Origin: Lacisediminihabitans sp046156175
Lineage (GTDB): Bacteria > Actinomycetota > Actinomycetes > Actinomycetales > Microbacteriaceae
DNA: 64,000 nucleotides
Direction: 5' to 3'
Assembly (NCBI RefSeq): GCF_046156175.1
Contig: NZ_JAYLVL010000005.1
Coordinates: 1-64,000 of the forward strand
Shown one piece after another: positions 42,348-51,430 of the stretch (the stretch's first letter is position 1; each line of letters opens with the position of its first letter). A model generated the notes under the pieces. The model saw only the letters and a program-made list of their open reading frames with translations. It had not been told where the DNA came from and searched no databases. Position numbers and translations under genes: made by a program.

Positions 42348-44960
42348 TCACTGCCTCCACAGCTGGAACCCGTCGTACGACGACCACTGACCGGAGGACG
42401 CCTTCGAGTACGCACCGAGCTGGAGCGTGCCGTTGGTCACGACGATGCCGCTGATCGAGATGCGCCGCCACTGCGGGAAGCCGAGCCCAGGGGTGCGAGC
42501 GGTCAACTCGGGCACGCTCGATCCGTAGCCCTTCGCCGAGAGGAATGCCTGGGTCTGCCCGCCGCCGCCGGTGGCCCAGGCCGTGAGCGTGTACGTGCCG
42601 TTGGTCAGACCGGTAAGCGTCTGGCCCGAATACACCTCGTAAGTGGCCGCCTTGTACTGGGTCAGCCGGTTCGTTCCCTCGAATCCGCCCGTCTCGACGA
42701 AGTCGGCGTCGGCGTCGGTGCCCGCGGTACCCGGCCACGTGGTCCAGTTGGCGGGTGTCTGCGCCACCCCGGCGGTCTCGAAACCGGCGTTGCCGACGGC
42801 GATGTCGGTTATTGCGCCGTAGACGGGCGTCGGCGCTGTGGACAGCGTCAGGGCGTCCAGTTCGACGAATCCGCCGTTGGCCGGTCTAGTGAGACGGATC
42901 GTGTTTGTCCCGGCCGCGAGCACTACCGGTACGTTCACGATGTTGCGGGAGAACGTGCCCCAGGCGGGCGTTCGCGGGAAGGGCACGGTGGCCTTGCTCG
43001 CGCCGTTCACTGCCATCGCAAGCGTACTGGTGCCCGTCGTCGCGTTGGCAAAGTTGATCGCCGCGCGATACTCGCCGGCCGCAGGCGCGGTCACTGTGAA
43101 CAACACGTAGTTGCCTGTGTCGTCGAGTCCGCCGACATAGCTGCCACCGGACGCGCTCGTCGCGGTGCGGATGTCGCCCCCGCTGATCGAAGCGGCCTCT
43201 GCCTGGTAGACCGTCGCGCTGGGCGTCGAGATCTGCTGAACGCTGAGATCGTCGATGGCGCCGAATCCGTCCGGTCCAGACGGCATGTAGAGGCCGACCT
43301 CGGCTGTAGATCCCGTAGGTGTGAACTCGATGGATCGGTTAACCCACTGCTTGCCGGAGTTTGCGTAGGAGCCAACCACGCTGGCATCCAACTCGGATCC
43401 GCCGAAGTTGCTCGCGTAGAGGGCGGCCACCTGGTCGCTCTGTATGAACGCGCTGACGCGATAAGTGGCCCCGGCTTGGAGCCCCCTTAGCTGGGTCGAG
43501 AGTCGGGCCTGGTCGATGGCCGAGTCGGTGACGACGGTTCCCTTCCATGCGCCGGACAACGCCGTGCCGTTGCTCTCGGCGAACACGTTGGGAGAGCCGG
43601 TGTCGGGCGCCGACGTCCACGCCGTCCAGCCGGCAAGAGTGCCCTGCTCGAAGTCGTAGTTGTCGACGAGGACCGTCTTCTCGGGCAGCACTGTTTGCGC
43701 GTTGACGTAGAAGTTCGTCGAGTCCTGCGATCCGCCGTTGGCTACGATCTGTGCTGCGGCATTGCTTCGGTAGAGCGCGGCGATCGAGTCCCAGGACTGG
43801 CTCGTTGGATAACCGGACTTGATATTCGGCGGGAAGCCGGTCGTTAGGTCATTGATATATCGACCCGCGCCATTCTGGTAGATCTTGTCCTTAAATGGCT
43901 GGGGCGTGCCCGCCATGCCTTTGATGATGCCCATCAAGCCGGCAACTCCCGACGCGGTGCAGTCCGCATCGTTGCCGATCAGCGAGGCGATCTTGAGCGT
44001 GGTCAGATAGTCATTGTTGCCGTAGAGGATCGACAGGATCATCGAGCCATTGTTGCGGTCGGGGATCGCCTGCACGTTGTCCTGGCCGTAGACGTTGCGC
44101 ACGAAGGAGAGCAGCTGACCCTGCGCCCAGCGCCAGTCGGTCGTGTTCTGATTGTGGAGCGCGACGGCCTTCTGGTAGATCTGGTAGGGCCAGCTGTTCC
44201 TGGGCAGCACGACGGACGCGTCCGCGAGCACCGTACGCGCGTCGGTGGCGAAGTAGCCGAGCGAGTACATGGTGCCGTACAGCTTGGCCCACGTGATCGA
44301 GTCGAACTCGGTGGTGACCGACGCGAACTTGCCCGTCAGGTCCCGGGCGGTCGAAGGCATTCCGGGGGCGACCATGCCAACGGTGTCGTTCTCGATGTAG
44401 CCCTCCGTCAGCCAGTAATACTGGTCGTATTCGGCTTGGCCCGTGAAGGGCGGGAGGTAGCCCGCATTGCGCATCAGGTCGTTCGCCACGCCTCCCGGAC
44501 CCCAGTCGCCGATGTTGTGGGCCACCCACTCGTCCTTGATGTCCTGATAGCTGACATTCGGCCCGTGATCGCCCAGGATGAGCTGGTCGAAGAAATCGAT
44601 GTGATAGTCATCGTCACTTCCGACCTCGTTGCTGGCGAAGTTGGGCAGCCCGACGCGGTCATAGCCCGGGTAGCCGTTGGGGGTCCAGCAGCTGGCCGGC
44701 GCGTCGCCCGAGTACGGTCCGGAGGCCGGCGAGAAGCAGGCGTCGGTCGGGTACGGATTTTCGCTCGCATACTCGTAGCCCGACGTCACACCACCGACCT
44801 GCCCAAGGATGCCCGCGAGCGTCTTGTCGAGATAGCTCGCCTTCGAGATCGTAAGCGTGGCCGCGTGCGCCGGTGGCGCGACCTCCGACACGGTGACTAT
44901 TCCTGCTACCCCGATCGCGACAACTGCCGCGATCGCCCAGGCGGGTCGATATTTCACCAT
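42348..44960 (-). CDS. Secreted ADP-ribosylglycohydrolase-like protein with carbohydrate-binding modules
   Basis: 870 residues with a signal peptide (about 1-33, ending 'APPAHAA'). The N-terminal ~400 residues resemble the ADP-ribosylglycohydrolase (ADPRH) fold: 'LAGILGQVGGVTSGYEY', acidic 'ASNEVGSDDDYHIDFF' and 'SLIGNDADCTASGVAGLMG' (the GNDxD motif). Then follow beta-sandwich modules: about 430-570 (CBM4/9-like), about 580-700 (CBM6/35-like, 'AEAASISGG', 'LDDTGNYVLFTVTAPAAGEY') and a C-terminal module. In glycan loci such ADPRH-like domains probably act on glycosidic bonds, not ADP-ribose (inference). Downstream gene of the second sugar operon. Confidence 0.85.
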   Translation of the reverse strand: MVKYRPAWAIAAVVAIGVAGIVTVSEVAPPAHAATLTISKASYLDKTLAGILGQVGGVTSGYEYASENPYPTDACFSPASGPYSGDAPASCWTPNGYPGYDRVGLPNFASNEVGSDDDYHIDFFDQLILGDHGPNVSYQDIKDEWVAHNIGDWGPGGVANDLMRNAGYLPPFTGQAEYDQYYWLTEGYIENDTVGMVAPGMPSTARDLTGKFASVTTEFDSITWAKLYGTMYSLGYFATDARTVLADASVVLPRNSWPYQIYQKAVALHNQNTTDWRWAQGQLLSFVRNVYGQDNVQAIPDRNNGSMILSILYGNNDYLTTLKIASLIGNDADCTASGVAGLMGIIKGMAGTPQPFKDKIYQNGAGRYINDLTTGFPPNIKSGYPTSQSWDSIAALYRSNAAAQIVANGGSQDSTNFYVNAQTVLPEKTVLVDNYDFEQGTLAGWTAWTSAPDTGSPNVFAESNGTALSGAWKGTVVTDSAIDQARLSTQLRGLQAGATYRVSAFIQSDQVAALYASNFGGSELDASVVGSYANSGKQWVNRSIEFTPTGSTAEVGLYMPSGPDGFGAIDDLSVQQISTPSATVYQAEAASISGGDIRTATSASGGSYVGGLDDTGNYVLFTVTAPAAGEYRAAINFANATTGTSTLAMAVNGASKATVPFPRTPAWGTFSRNIVNVPVVLAAGTNTIRLTRPANGGFVELDALTLSTAPTPVYGAITDIAVGNAGFETAGVAQTPANWTTWPGTAGTDADADFVETGGFEGTNRLTQYKAATYEVYSGQTLTGLTNGTYTLTAWATGGGGQTQAFLSAKGYGSSVPELTARTPGLGFPQWRRISISGIVVTNGTLQLGAYSKASSGQWSSYDGFQLWRQ

Positions 44961-44994
44961 TGAGAACTCCTCGTTGAGATCGGTGGGTGGATTG

Positions 44995-46635
44995 TCAGAA
45001 CGTGCGGGCGGACTCGGACTCGAGATACAGCTCGGCGTACTCGCGGGCGTCGCTGATGATCTGCGAGACGCGATCGGGGGCGAGTGCGAGGGTGTCCTCG
45101 ACTACGCCCATCGTCGGGATCACGCCGCGCCGTACCGGCAGGCGCCACGCGGACACATACCCGGCTTCGTGGACGCCGGATGAGCCGTGCGCCGGGTCTC
45201 CGAGGCAGACGTGCCCGAAGGAGCGGTTCGTACGGGTGAAGAGCTGATCGTCGGGCAGGTCGTGGTACACGGGCACCGTGTCATGGTGCCCCGTCTGCAC
45301 GAGCGGGATGATGCTGCTGAGGGCGTCGAACCAGGCCTCGCCCGCGATGAGGTGGCCGGGGATCGCGCGGAGGATATCCCCCGCCAAGCTTCGCAGTCCC
45401 TCGGTGGTGTCGCCGTTCGGGTCGTTAGAGTGCATGGCGGTGATGTCGAGGAAGGTCGCGTCGAAGCCGAAACGTTCGTGGAGCGATCCGATCTGCTCGA
45501 CCAGGTGCGCACGCCAGGGCGCGAAAGCGGGGTTGATCATTGCGCCGGACCCGTGGTCGTAGTGGCGGGAGCCGTCCCAGTCGACCGATCCGGCGTCCAT
45601 GAGCCCGCTCGCCCGGCGCACGATGCCCGGCTCGCCCCAACGCTCGAAGCCGGGCACGTCGCGAGAGGCGATGTTGGCGCCGAACATCGGCATGACGTGC
45701 ACGCCGAGCTCGCGGGACTCGTCGACGAGGCGGCGGAATCCTTCTTCGCCGCCGAGCGCGGGATCGACGTCGTATCTTCCGTACCACCGGTAGTAACGCC
45801 CCTCCCAGCCGGGGAGGTAGGCGAGCACACGGGATCCATCGATCTGCCGGGCGACCTGGCGGATGACGTCCAGCATTGCGCTGTAGTCGAGGAAGGTGCG
45901 GCCGGTGAAGTGCTTGCCGTGCAGGGTGAGCACGAGCGACTTCTCGCGCATCCACTCGGGCACGTCGCTGCGATGCTCCCACGTGTCGGTGGGGTAGGCG
46001 CGGGCGATGTGCTCCCGGTGCTCGGTCACGAAGGCCGCGACATCCCGGGGCGGCTCGATTACCCATCCCGGAGCGTCGAACGCGGCCGACGGATGTGTGG
46101 CGTCCGCCTCCACGAGTAGGTCGACGTCCATGATCGCCGCATCGTCGAAGTGGGGGATAAAGGCGAACGTCTTGGGTCGCGGTTGCCCGTCGATGGAGCG
46201 CACGGCGAGGGCGTCTCCGATGATGAATGAGGGGCTCGACAGGTCGAACCAGCCGTTTGGGTACGAGAGGATGCGGCCAGTAGGCGGCACCTCGAGTGCA
46301 TCCTCACGCACCCCCGAGACTGCCGAGGTCGGAAGGTCGTGAACGGTGACACCGATGCTGCGGATGCCGTCGGCGTGCTCGCCGCTGACCTCCACCCGTA
46401 CCCCGCGCGCCGTGGGTGTGATGGACGCACGAAGGGTGCCGGGCGCCGTGGCCTGCCCGCCCGCCCAGGAGAGACCCCGCGCGTCCACCACCATCGAGCC
46501 GTCGGCGCTCACCTCGACGCTGGTGAGCGCCGGGTCGATGCCGTACACGTTCTCGAAGGTGTGGAGTCGGAAGCTGAGCTCGCCGATCGCCGTGCTGTAG
46601 CGCGGGTGCGGCCAGCGGAAGCTGAGGTCCATCAT
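44995..46635 (-). CDS. Putative TIM-barrel glycoside hydrolase, unclassified
   Basis: 546 residues, no signal peptide. The N-terminal ~200 residues look like a beta-sandwich; the rest reads as a TIM barrel: 'SRVLAYLPGWEGRYYRWYG', 'GVHVMPMFGANIASRDVPG', 'FGFDATFLDITAMHSND' (an Asp at a strand end, position of a GH13/GH31-like nucleophile) and 'GHLIAGEAWFDAL' (a Glu likely acid/base). I cannot name the family; DUF6259-like or alpha-galactosidase-like enzymes are the nearest style. Its place between an importer and a secreted ADPRH/CBM protein supports glycan breakdown. Confidence 0.75.
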   Translation of the reverse strand: MMDLSFRWPHPRYSTAIGELSFRLHTFENVYGIDPALTSVEVSADGSMVVDARGLSWAGGQATAPGTLRASITPTARGVRVEVSGEHADGIRSIGVTVHDLPTSAVSGVREDALEVPPTGRILSYPNGWFDLSSPSFIIGDALAVRSIDGQPRPKTFAFIPHFDDAAIMDVDLLVEADATHPSAAFDAPGWVIEPPRDVAAFVTEHREHIARAYPTDTWEHRSDVPEWMREKSLVLTLHGKHFTGRTFLDYSAMLDVIRQVARQIDGSRVLAYLPGWEGRYYRWYGRYDVDPALGGEEGFRRLVDESRELGVHVMPMFGANIASRDVPGFERWGEPGIVRRASGLMDAGSVDWDGSRHYDHGSGAMINPAFAPWRAHLVEQIGSLHERFGFDATFLDITAMHSNDPNGDTTEGLRSLAGDILRAIPGHLIAGEAWFDALSSIIPLVQTGHHDTVPVYHDLPDDQLFTRTNRSFGHVCLGDPAHGSSGVHEAGYVSAWRLPVRRGVIPTMGVVEDTLALAPDRVSQIISDAREYAELYLESESARTF

Positions 46636-46674
46636 GAGGTCTCTCCTGTAACGGGGGTGGTCGGGGCCGGTGGG

Positions 46675-47949
46675 CTAGTTCTTCAGTCGGTCGTCGAACG
46701 CGCTCTTGGTGGACGCGATGGCGCCGTCACCCTGGCCTTCGAATACCCATGAGCGGATGAACTGCAGGAACGGACCGGTCGAGTCGATGAAGACCGAGTT
46801 GTACTTGGCCGTTTTCGGCACCTCGGCCACCGAGATCAGCTTGTTCGCGGTGACCCGGCGCGGCTCTGCCGCGGTGACGGGGTTGTCGACGAGGTCGGAG
46901 CGCACGACGAGCGATCCGGCCTTGGCGACGATGTTCGTCTGCGCGCTCTTGGACATGCTCCACTGGATGAACTGCCACGCGGTGCCCTTGTTCTTGGCGT
47001 TGGTCGGGATCCCGACGACGTCACCACCGAGGAAGGCGGAGGTCTTGCCCTTCGCGCCGGGAATGCCGGTCACGTCGAAGTCGGGGCCTCCCTTGGCACC
47101 GTAGATGCCGATGCCGAAGCTCCCGAGCGCGACCATGCCAATTTTGTTCGATTGGAATGCGGTGATCCAGGTGGCGCCGTTCTCGTCTTTCGCCGTCGGC
47201 GGCATGAGTTTCTCGTCCCACATCGACTTGAGAAGGTTCATTGATTTGGCGACGGCCGGGTCATCCAGCGTCGCGGCGGTGCCAGCTTTGTTGAGGATGT
47301 CGCCCCCGTCGGCCCAGATGAACGGGAGCGTCGTGTATGCGTTGCAGCCCGCGCAGTTGCCGGCGAAGTAGAAGCCGTAGGTGTCGGTGCCGAGGGCTGT
47401 CACCTTGCGGGCGTCGGCCAGGATCTCGGCCGAACTTGTGGGCGGTCCATCGATGCCGGCCGCCTTGAACAGCGTTGGGTTGTAGTAGAGAAGTGAGACG
47501 TCGAGCTGGTGGGGGACGCCGTATATCTTGCCCTTGCTGCTGGCGATGTCCACCGCGGCGGGGGCGAGCTCCTTCTCATAGGAGAGGCCCTTTACCTTGG
47601 ACGTGATGTCGGAGAGCAGGCCCTGGGTCACGAGCGCTTGGGCGTTCGCGATGTCGACGACGGCGATGTCCGGGGTATCGCCGGACTGTACGCCCTGCAC
47701 GAACTTCTGCACGTACTGCGCATCGGGAATCGCGACGAGCGAGATCTTCTGCTTGGGGTGATCCTTGTTCCACTGGGCCACGAGCGACTTGTCGAGCGGG
47801 GCATCGTTGGCGCGCACCCACAGGGTGGCAGGTCCCGTGCCCTCGGTGGCCGTCGGGGTGGCTGAGCTTGCACAGGCCGACAGCGCCAGCGCTGTTGTCG
47901 CCAGCAGGCCGACTACGGCGAGACGGCGGGACGCTTTCCTGGAATTCAT
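46675..47949 (-). CDS. Sugar-binding lipoprotein, second locus
   Basis: 424 residues from ATG 47949; the same frame is open far upstream but there overlaps the permease gene and is not coding. Lipobox 'ATTALALSACASS' (L-S-A-C). Solute-binding fold: 'ATLWVRANDAPLDKSLVAQW', 'SGDTPDIAVVDIANAQALV', 'GVPHQLDVSLLYYNPTLF'. Exported and lipid-anchored. It lies downstream of both permease genes, unusual but not rare. The ligand presumably matches the adjacent hydrolases. Confidence 0.93.
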   Translation of the reverse strand: MNSRKASRRLAVVGLLATTALALSACASSATPTATEGTGPATLWVRANDAPLDKSLVAQWNKDHPKQKISLVAIPDAQYVQKFVQGVQSGDTPDIAVVDIANAQALVTQGLLSDITSKVKGLSYEKELAPAAVDIASSKGKIYGVPHQLDVSLLYYNPTLFKAAGIDGPPTSSAEILADARKVTALGTDTYGFYFAGNCAGCNAYTTLPFIWADGGDILNKAGTAATLDDPAVAKSMNLLKSMWDEKLMPPTAKDENGATWITAFQSNKIGMVALGSFGIGIYGAKGGPDFDVTGIPGAKGKTSAFLGGDVVGIPTNAKNKGTAWQFIQWSMSKSAQTNIVAKAGSLVVRSDLVDNPVTAAEPRRVTANKLISVAEVPKTAKYNSVFIDSTGPFLQFIRSWVFEGQGDGAIASTKSAFDDRLKN

Positions 47950-48014
47950 GAGGTGCCTTTCGTTGAGTGGGTGCTCTTCTCTGAGCGTGGATGTGATGCG
48001 GACGGTGTGACGGG

Positions 48015-48866
48015 TCACTCTTTGACCGCCCCGGCGGTGAGGCCGGCGACGTAATAACGCTGAAGCAGGAGAAAGACGATGATGCAGGGCACCGCGGAGA
48101 CGATCGCGCCGGACTCGAGAACGCCCCAATCCAGGGTCCCGAACGCTCCCGACTGCAGGTTCGCGAGGGCGACGGGAAGCGTGAACGACTCCTGCCGGGT
48201 GGTGAAAATGAGCGCCGCGAGGAACTCGTTCCATGCGTTGAAGAAGGCGTAGATCGCGACCGTGGCGATGCCGGGCACGACCATTGGGGCCATGACCGAC
48301 CGCAGCGTCGTGAACGTGCTTGCTCCGTCCATGATCGCGGCCTCCTCGATCCCGAGCGGGATCGCCTGGAAGGCGGCGCGCATAGTGAAGACACCGAAGG
48401 GAAGCACGAAGCTCGTGTATACGAGCACAAGACCGAGGATCGTGTTGGTGAGGTGTGCACCGCTGAGGATCGCGTAGAGCGCTGGGATGATCGACTGGAA
48501 CGGGATCATCAGTGTGCTTAGCAGCAGTACGAAGAGCACGCTGCTTCCGGGGAAACGGAACCGGGAGAATCCGTACCCGGCCAGCACGCTCAGTACCGTG
48601 GCGAGCAGCACTGTGCCTATGGACGCGCCGATGCTGTTGAGCACGTACCCCCAGATGCCGGCATCCGCCAGCGACTGGTAGTTCTCGGTGCTGAACGAGT
48701 GCGGCAGGAAGGTGGGCGGCACCTGGGCGAATTCGGCGGAGGTCTTGAATGAGCTGAGAAACAACCACGCCAGTGGCGAGATGAACAAGATGGCGAGGAT
48801 GCCGGCGCAGATATAGAACGTCGCCGAGCGGAAGAATCCGCGGCTTATCGAGCGCGTACGGGCCAT
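48015..48866 (-). CDS. ABC sugar permease, MalG type, second locus
   Basis: 283 residues from ATG 48866, whose first base is the last base of the preceding stop (TGATG). Six membrane segments; EAA loop 'EEAAIMDGASTFTTLRSVMAP'-type (E-E-A-A, G near +6). Ends 'YYVAGLTAGAVKE', the usual MalG C-terminus. Pairs with the MalF-type subunit; no ATPase gene is nearby. Confidence 0.94.
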   Translation of the reverse strand: MARTRSISRGFFRSATFYICAGILAILFISPLAWLFLSSFKTSAEFAQVPPTFLPHSFSTENYQSLADAGIWGYVLNSIGASIGTVLLATVLSVLAGYGFSRFRFPGSSVLFVLLLSTLMIPFQSIIPALYAILSGAHLTNTILGLVLVYTSFVLPFGVFTMRAAFQAIPLGIEEAAIMDGASTFTTLRSVMAPMVVPGIATVAIYAFFNAWNEFLAALIFTTRQESFTLPVALANLQSGAFGTLDWGVLESGAIVSAVPCIIVFLLLQRYYVAGLTAGAVKE

Positions 48867-49801
48867 CAGTCGTTCCCCCGTCTCAGTACGCGGAACTGCA
48901 GGATGGTGAGTAGCAGCAGGATGACCATGAGGATCACCGAGAGTGCTGAGGCGTAGCCGAGGTCGAAGTCGATGAAGCCAGCCCGGTAGATCAGGTAGAC
49001 GACCGTCACAGTCGAACTGTCCGGGCCGCCCTGCGTGAGGATGAAGAACTGGTCGAAGGCGAGGTAGCTGCTGATCACGGTAAGGATGAGTACCAACGCG
49101 ATGGTCGGGCGCAGCAGCGGGATGGTCACGCCGAAGAGCTTCGTCCACCATCCGGCACCGTCAAGCTCTGCGGCCTCGTACAGGTCGCTCGGGATGGCGT
49201 TCATGCCCGACATGAGCAGGAGCATCGTGAGCCCGACCGTCTTCCAGACCACCATGATGATGACCACGGTGAGAGCGAGTCCGAAGTTGCCGAACCACGA
49301 GATGGGGGCGTGGATGAGGCCGAGCCGGGTGAGCACGTCGTTCACCACACCGATGCGCCCGTCAAGGATCCAGAGGGTCACGTAGCTGGCGGTAGCGAAA
49401 CCGATCACCACCGGCACCACGAAGATCGTGCGGAAGACGGGAATGCCGCGGCGCTTGGACGACACGAGAAGCGCGAGGCCGAATCCGACGACGAATAGCA
49501 CGACCGTGACGATGACCGTGTAGAGCGTCGTAAATCCGAGGGCCTTGAGCAGCGAGGCGTCGGTGAAAGCGCGCGCATAGTTGGCGACGCCGATGAAGCT
49601 GAGGTTGCCGAGAAGGGAGTACTTGAAGAACGAGACGACGATCGTCCAGATGGTCGGCGCCACGAACAGCACAGCGACGAGTGCGATGGCCGGGAGCACG
49701 TAGAGCACTCCCGCAAGTTGACGCTGCCGAAGCGGCCCACCCCGACGGCGCGGCACGCGACTTCGCGTTCCTGCGCCCGGGGGCAGTGGCACCGTCGCCA
49801 T
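48866..49801 (-). CDS. ABC sugar permease, MalF type, second locus
   Basis: 311 residues. Short basic N-terminus, six membrane segments, EAA loop 'YEAAELDGAGWWTKLFGVTI' then 'PLLRP'. First gene of the second sugar operon; one LacI-type operator lies 22 bp before its start. Forms the channel with the MalG-type subunit. Confidence 0.94.
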   Translation of the reverse strand: MATVPLPPGAGTRSRVPRRRGGPLRQRQLAGVLYVLPAIALVAVLFVAPTIWTIVVSFFKYSLLGNLSFIGVANYARAFTDASLLKALGFTTLYTVIVTVVLFVVGFGLALLVSSKRRGIPVFRTIFVVPVVIGFATASYVTLWILDGRIGVVNDVLTRLGLIHAPISWFGNFGLALTVVIIMVVWKTVGLTMLLLMSGMNAIPSDLYEAAELDGAGWWTKLFGVTIPLLRPTIALVLILTVISSYLAFDQFFILTQGGPDSSTVTVVYLIYRAGFIDFDLGYASALSVILMVILLLLTILQFRVLRRGND

Positions 49802-49822
49802 CAGAATCGTATCCTTCGAATA

Positions 49823-49903
49823 AATTACGAAATCGTTCCCGTAAGGTCGTGAATAGAGTTACTCACAAACGATGGCACAATGTCAAATAACGATTTCGTA
49901 ATT
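49823..49903. promoter_or_regulatory. Divergent LacI operator pair
   Basis: The same 15-mer occurs twice in opposite orientation: AATTACGAAATCGTT (49823-49837) and its exact reverse complement AACGATTTCGTAATT (49889-49903), 66 bp apart. It lies between the permease operon and the lacI gene, so one regulator probably controls both. The second copy would fall inside coding DNA if lacI began at 49880, supporting the later start. Confidence 0.75.
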
Positions 49904-49945
49904 CCGTTCTCCACGTTGCTATCACCAACCGAATCGAGGTCGATC

Positions 49946-50977
49946 GTGGCTACTAAGCCAGAGGCTGTCGACGCCCGCATCACCCTGAAAGACGTAGCCC
50001 AGCGGGTCGGCGTCGCGGTATCCACGGTGTCGAAGGTGGTCAACGACCGTCCGGATGTCGGTCCCGAGGTCAGGCAACGGGTGCTCGAGGCCATCGAGTC
50101 CATGGGATTCCGCCCCAACACGGTCGCGCGGGGGTTGCGCACCCATCGCAGCGACACGATCGCCATCGTCACGGACGACCTTGAAGGCGTCTTCACCAAC
50201 GCGATGATGCGCGGGGTGGAAGAAGCGGCCTGGACCGCGGGCATGGGTGTTCTGCTCTGCAACACCTACGGCGACCCGGAACGGGAGCGCTCACAGCTCA
50301 CCCGGCTCCTCGACAAGCAGGTGGACGCGCTCATCTTCATGTCGGGCAACCGGGTCGGCGCGCGCCCGAATCCCTCGGTGCACATCCCTGGCAGTGTGCC
50401 GGTCGTGTACCTCTACGAATACGGCGACCCCACGATCCCCTCCGTGCTCCCCGACGACGAGGGCGGCGCGCGCCTTGCCGTCGACCACCTGGTCTCGAAC
50501 GGCGCCAGTAGGATCGCGTTCCTCAACGGACCGCCGGCGTGGGAGGCTACGCGCGATCGCCTGCGCGGATACCGCCGTGCGCTGGAGGCCGCGGGGATCA
50601 TGTTCGACCAGACCCTCGTGCGGTCGTCACTGACCTGGCAGCCGGAGGACGCATACTCCGAGATGGTGGAGCTGCTTCGAACGGCTTCGCCCCTCGATGC
50701 CGTCTTCTGCGGCAGTGACGACCTGGCAACCGGTGCGCTCGCCGCGCTCGTCGACGCGGACGTGCACGTGCCCGACCAACTCCAGGTCATCGGCTTCGAC
50801 GATCGCTCGCTGGCGGTGCACCAGCGACCGCCCCTCACCACAGTCGCGCTGCCGCTGATCGAAATGGGGCGAACCGCGGGGGAACTGGTGCTCGCCTCCA
50901 TCCGCGGTGAGGCCGTCGAACCCGGAATCCGACTGATCCCGTGCGATCTGAAAGTGCGTGGGTCGACGCGCGACTGA
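49946..50977 (+). CDS. LacI-family regulator of the second sugar locus
   Basis: 343 residues from GTG 49946 (GAGG about 8 nt upstream); an upstream ATG at 49880 would put the operator in coding sequence. HTH: 'ITLKDVAQRVGVAVSTVSKV' and 'VNDRPDVGPEVRQRVLEAIE'. Ligand domain: 'GFRPNTVARGLRTHRSDTIA', 'DAVFCGSDDLATGALAALVD', 'VIGFDDRSLAVHQRPPLTTV'. Divergent from the permease-first operon it most likely represses. Confidence 0.94.
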   Translation: MATKPEAVDARITLKDVAQRVGVAVSTVSKVVNDRPDVGPEVRQRVLEAIESMGFRPNTVARGLRTHRSDTIAIVTDDLEGVFTNAMMRGVEEAAWTAGMGVLLCNTYGDPERERSQLTRLLDKQVDALIFMSGNRVGARPNPSVHIPGSVPVVYLYEYGDPTIPSVLPDDEGGARLAVDHLVSNGASRIAFLNGPPAWEATRDRLRGYRRALEAAGIMFDQTLVRSSLTWQPEDAYSEMVELLRTASPLDAVFCGSDDLATGALAALVDADVHVPDQLQVIGFDDRSLAVHQRPPLTTVALPLIEMGRTAGELVLASIRGEAVEPGIRLIPCDLKVRGSTRD

Positions 50978-51430
50978 GCTGCCGTCGAGCAACTTCAAGT
51001 GAGGGCGAGGCGCTCGCCCAGCACAGAGACATGTCAACGCGGTGACCCTCGCCGGTTGGCGATGGTTAGACGAAATTAGTCGCGCACCCAGCAGCGCCGG
51101 TAGACCTGTATGTTGTCCCTGCCCTTTAAAGGGTGAGATGTCATCTTCTCCGCGCCATCGATCATGCGGGAGCTGCTGAGCATGAGTGACGACGGCTTCG
51201 ATGTAGCCGTACCGACGCTGGAACAATCGCTCCAATACTTCCGCAATGAGCACCTCGACGTTCCCAGCTACCTTGTCCTCACCGAGGGCGGGTAGACCGT
51301 CAACATCACAGTGGGAACCCCGAGACAGACGGGAATGCTGCGATCGATTATGCAGAGGCCCGAAAGGCATAGAGGGTCTGTGGCAGTGTCGGTTCGTGCG
51401 ACGGGTGGATCTAGCACGCTGACGGCCCGA
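50978..51430. other. Intergenic region before the IS30 element
   Basis: About 450 bp. A short plus frame near 51167 reads 'MRELLSMSDDGFDVAVPTLE' and stops near 51298; it has no clear ribosome site or known family and may be a remnant. Nothing else is supported. Confidence 0.35.

Noticed and set aside
47950..48768. N-terminal extension of the second sugar-binding protein
   Set aside because: It overlaps the permease gene, and a lipoprotein signal begins exactly at ATG 47949.
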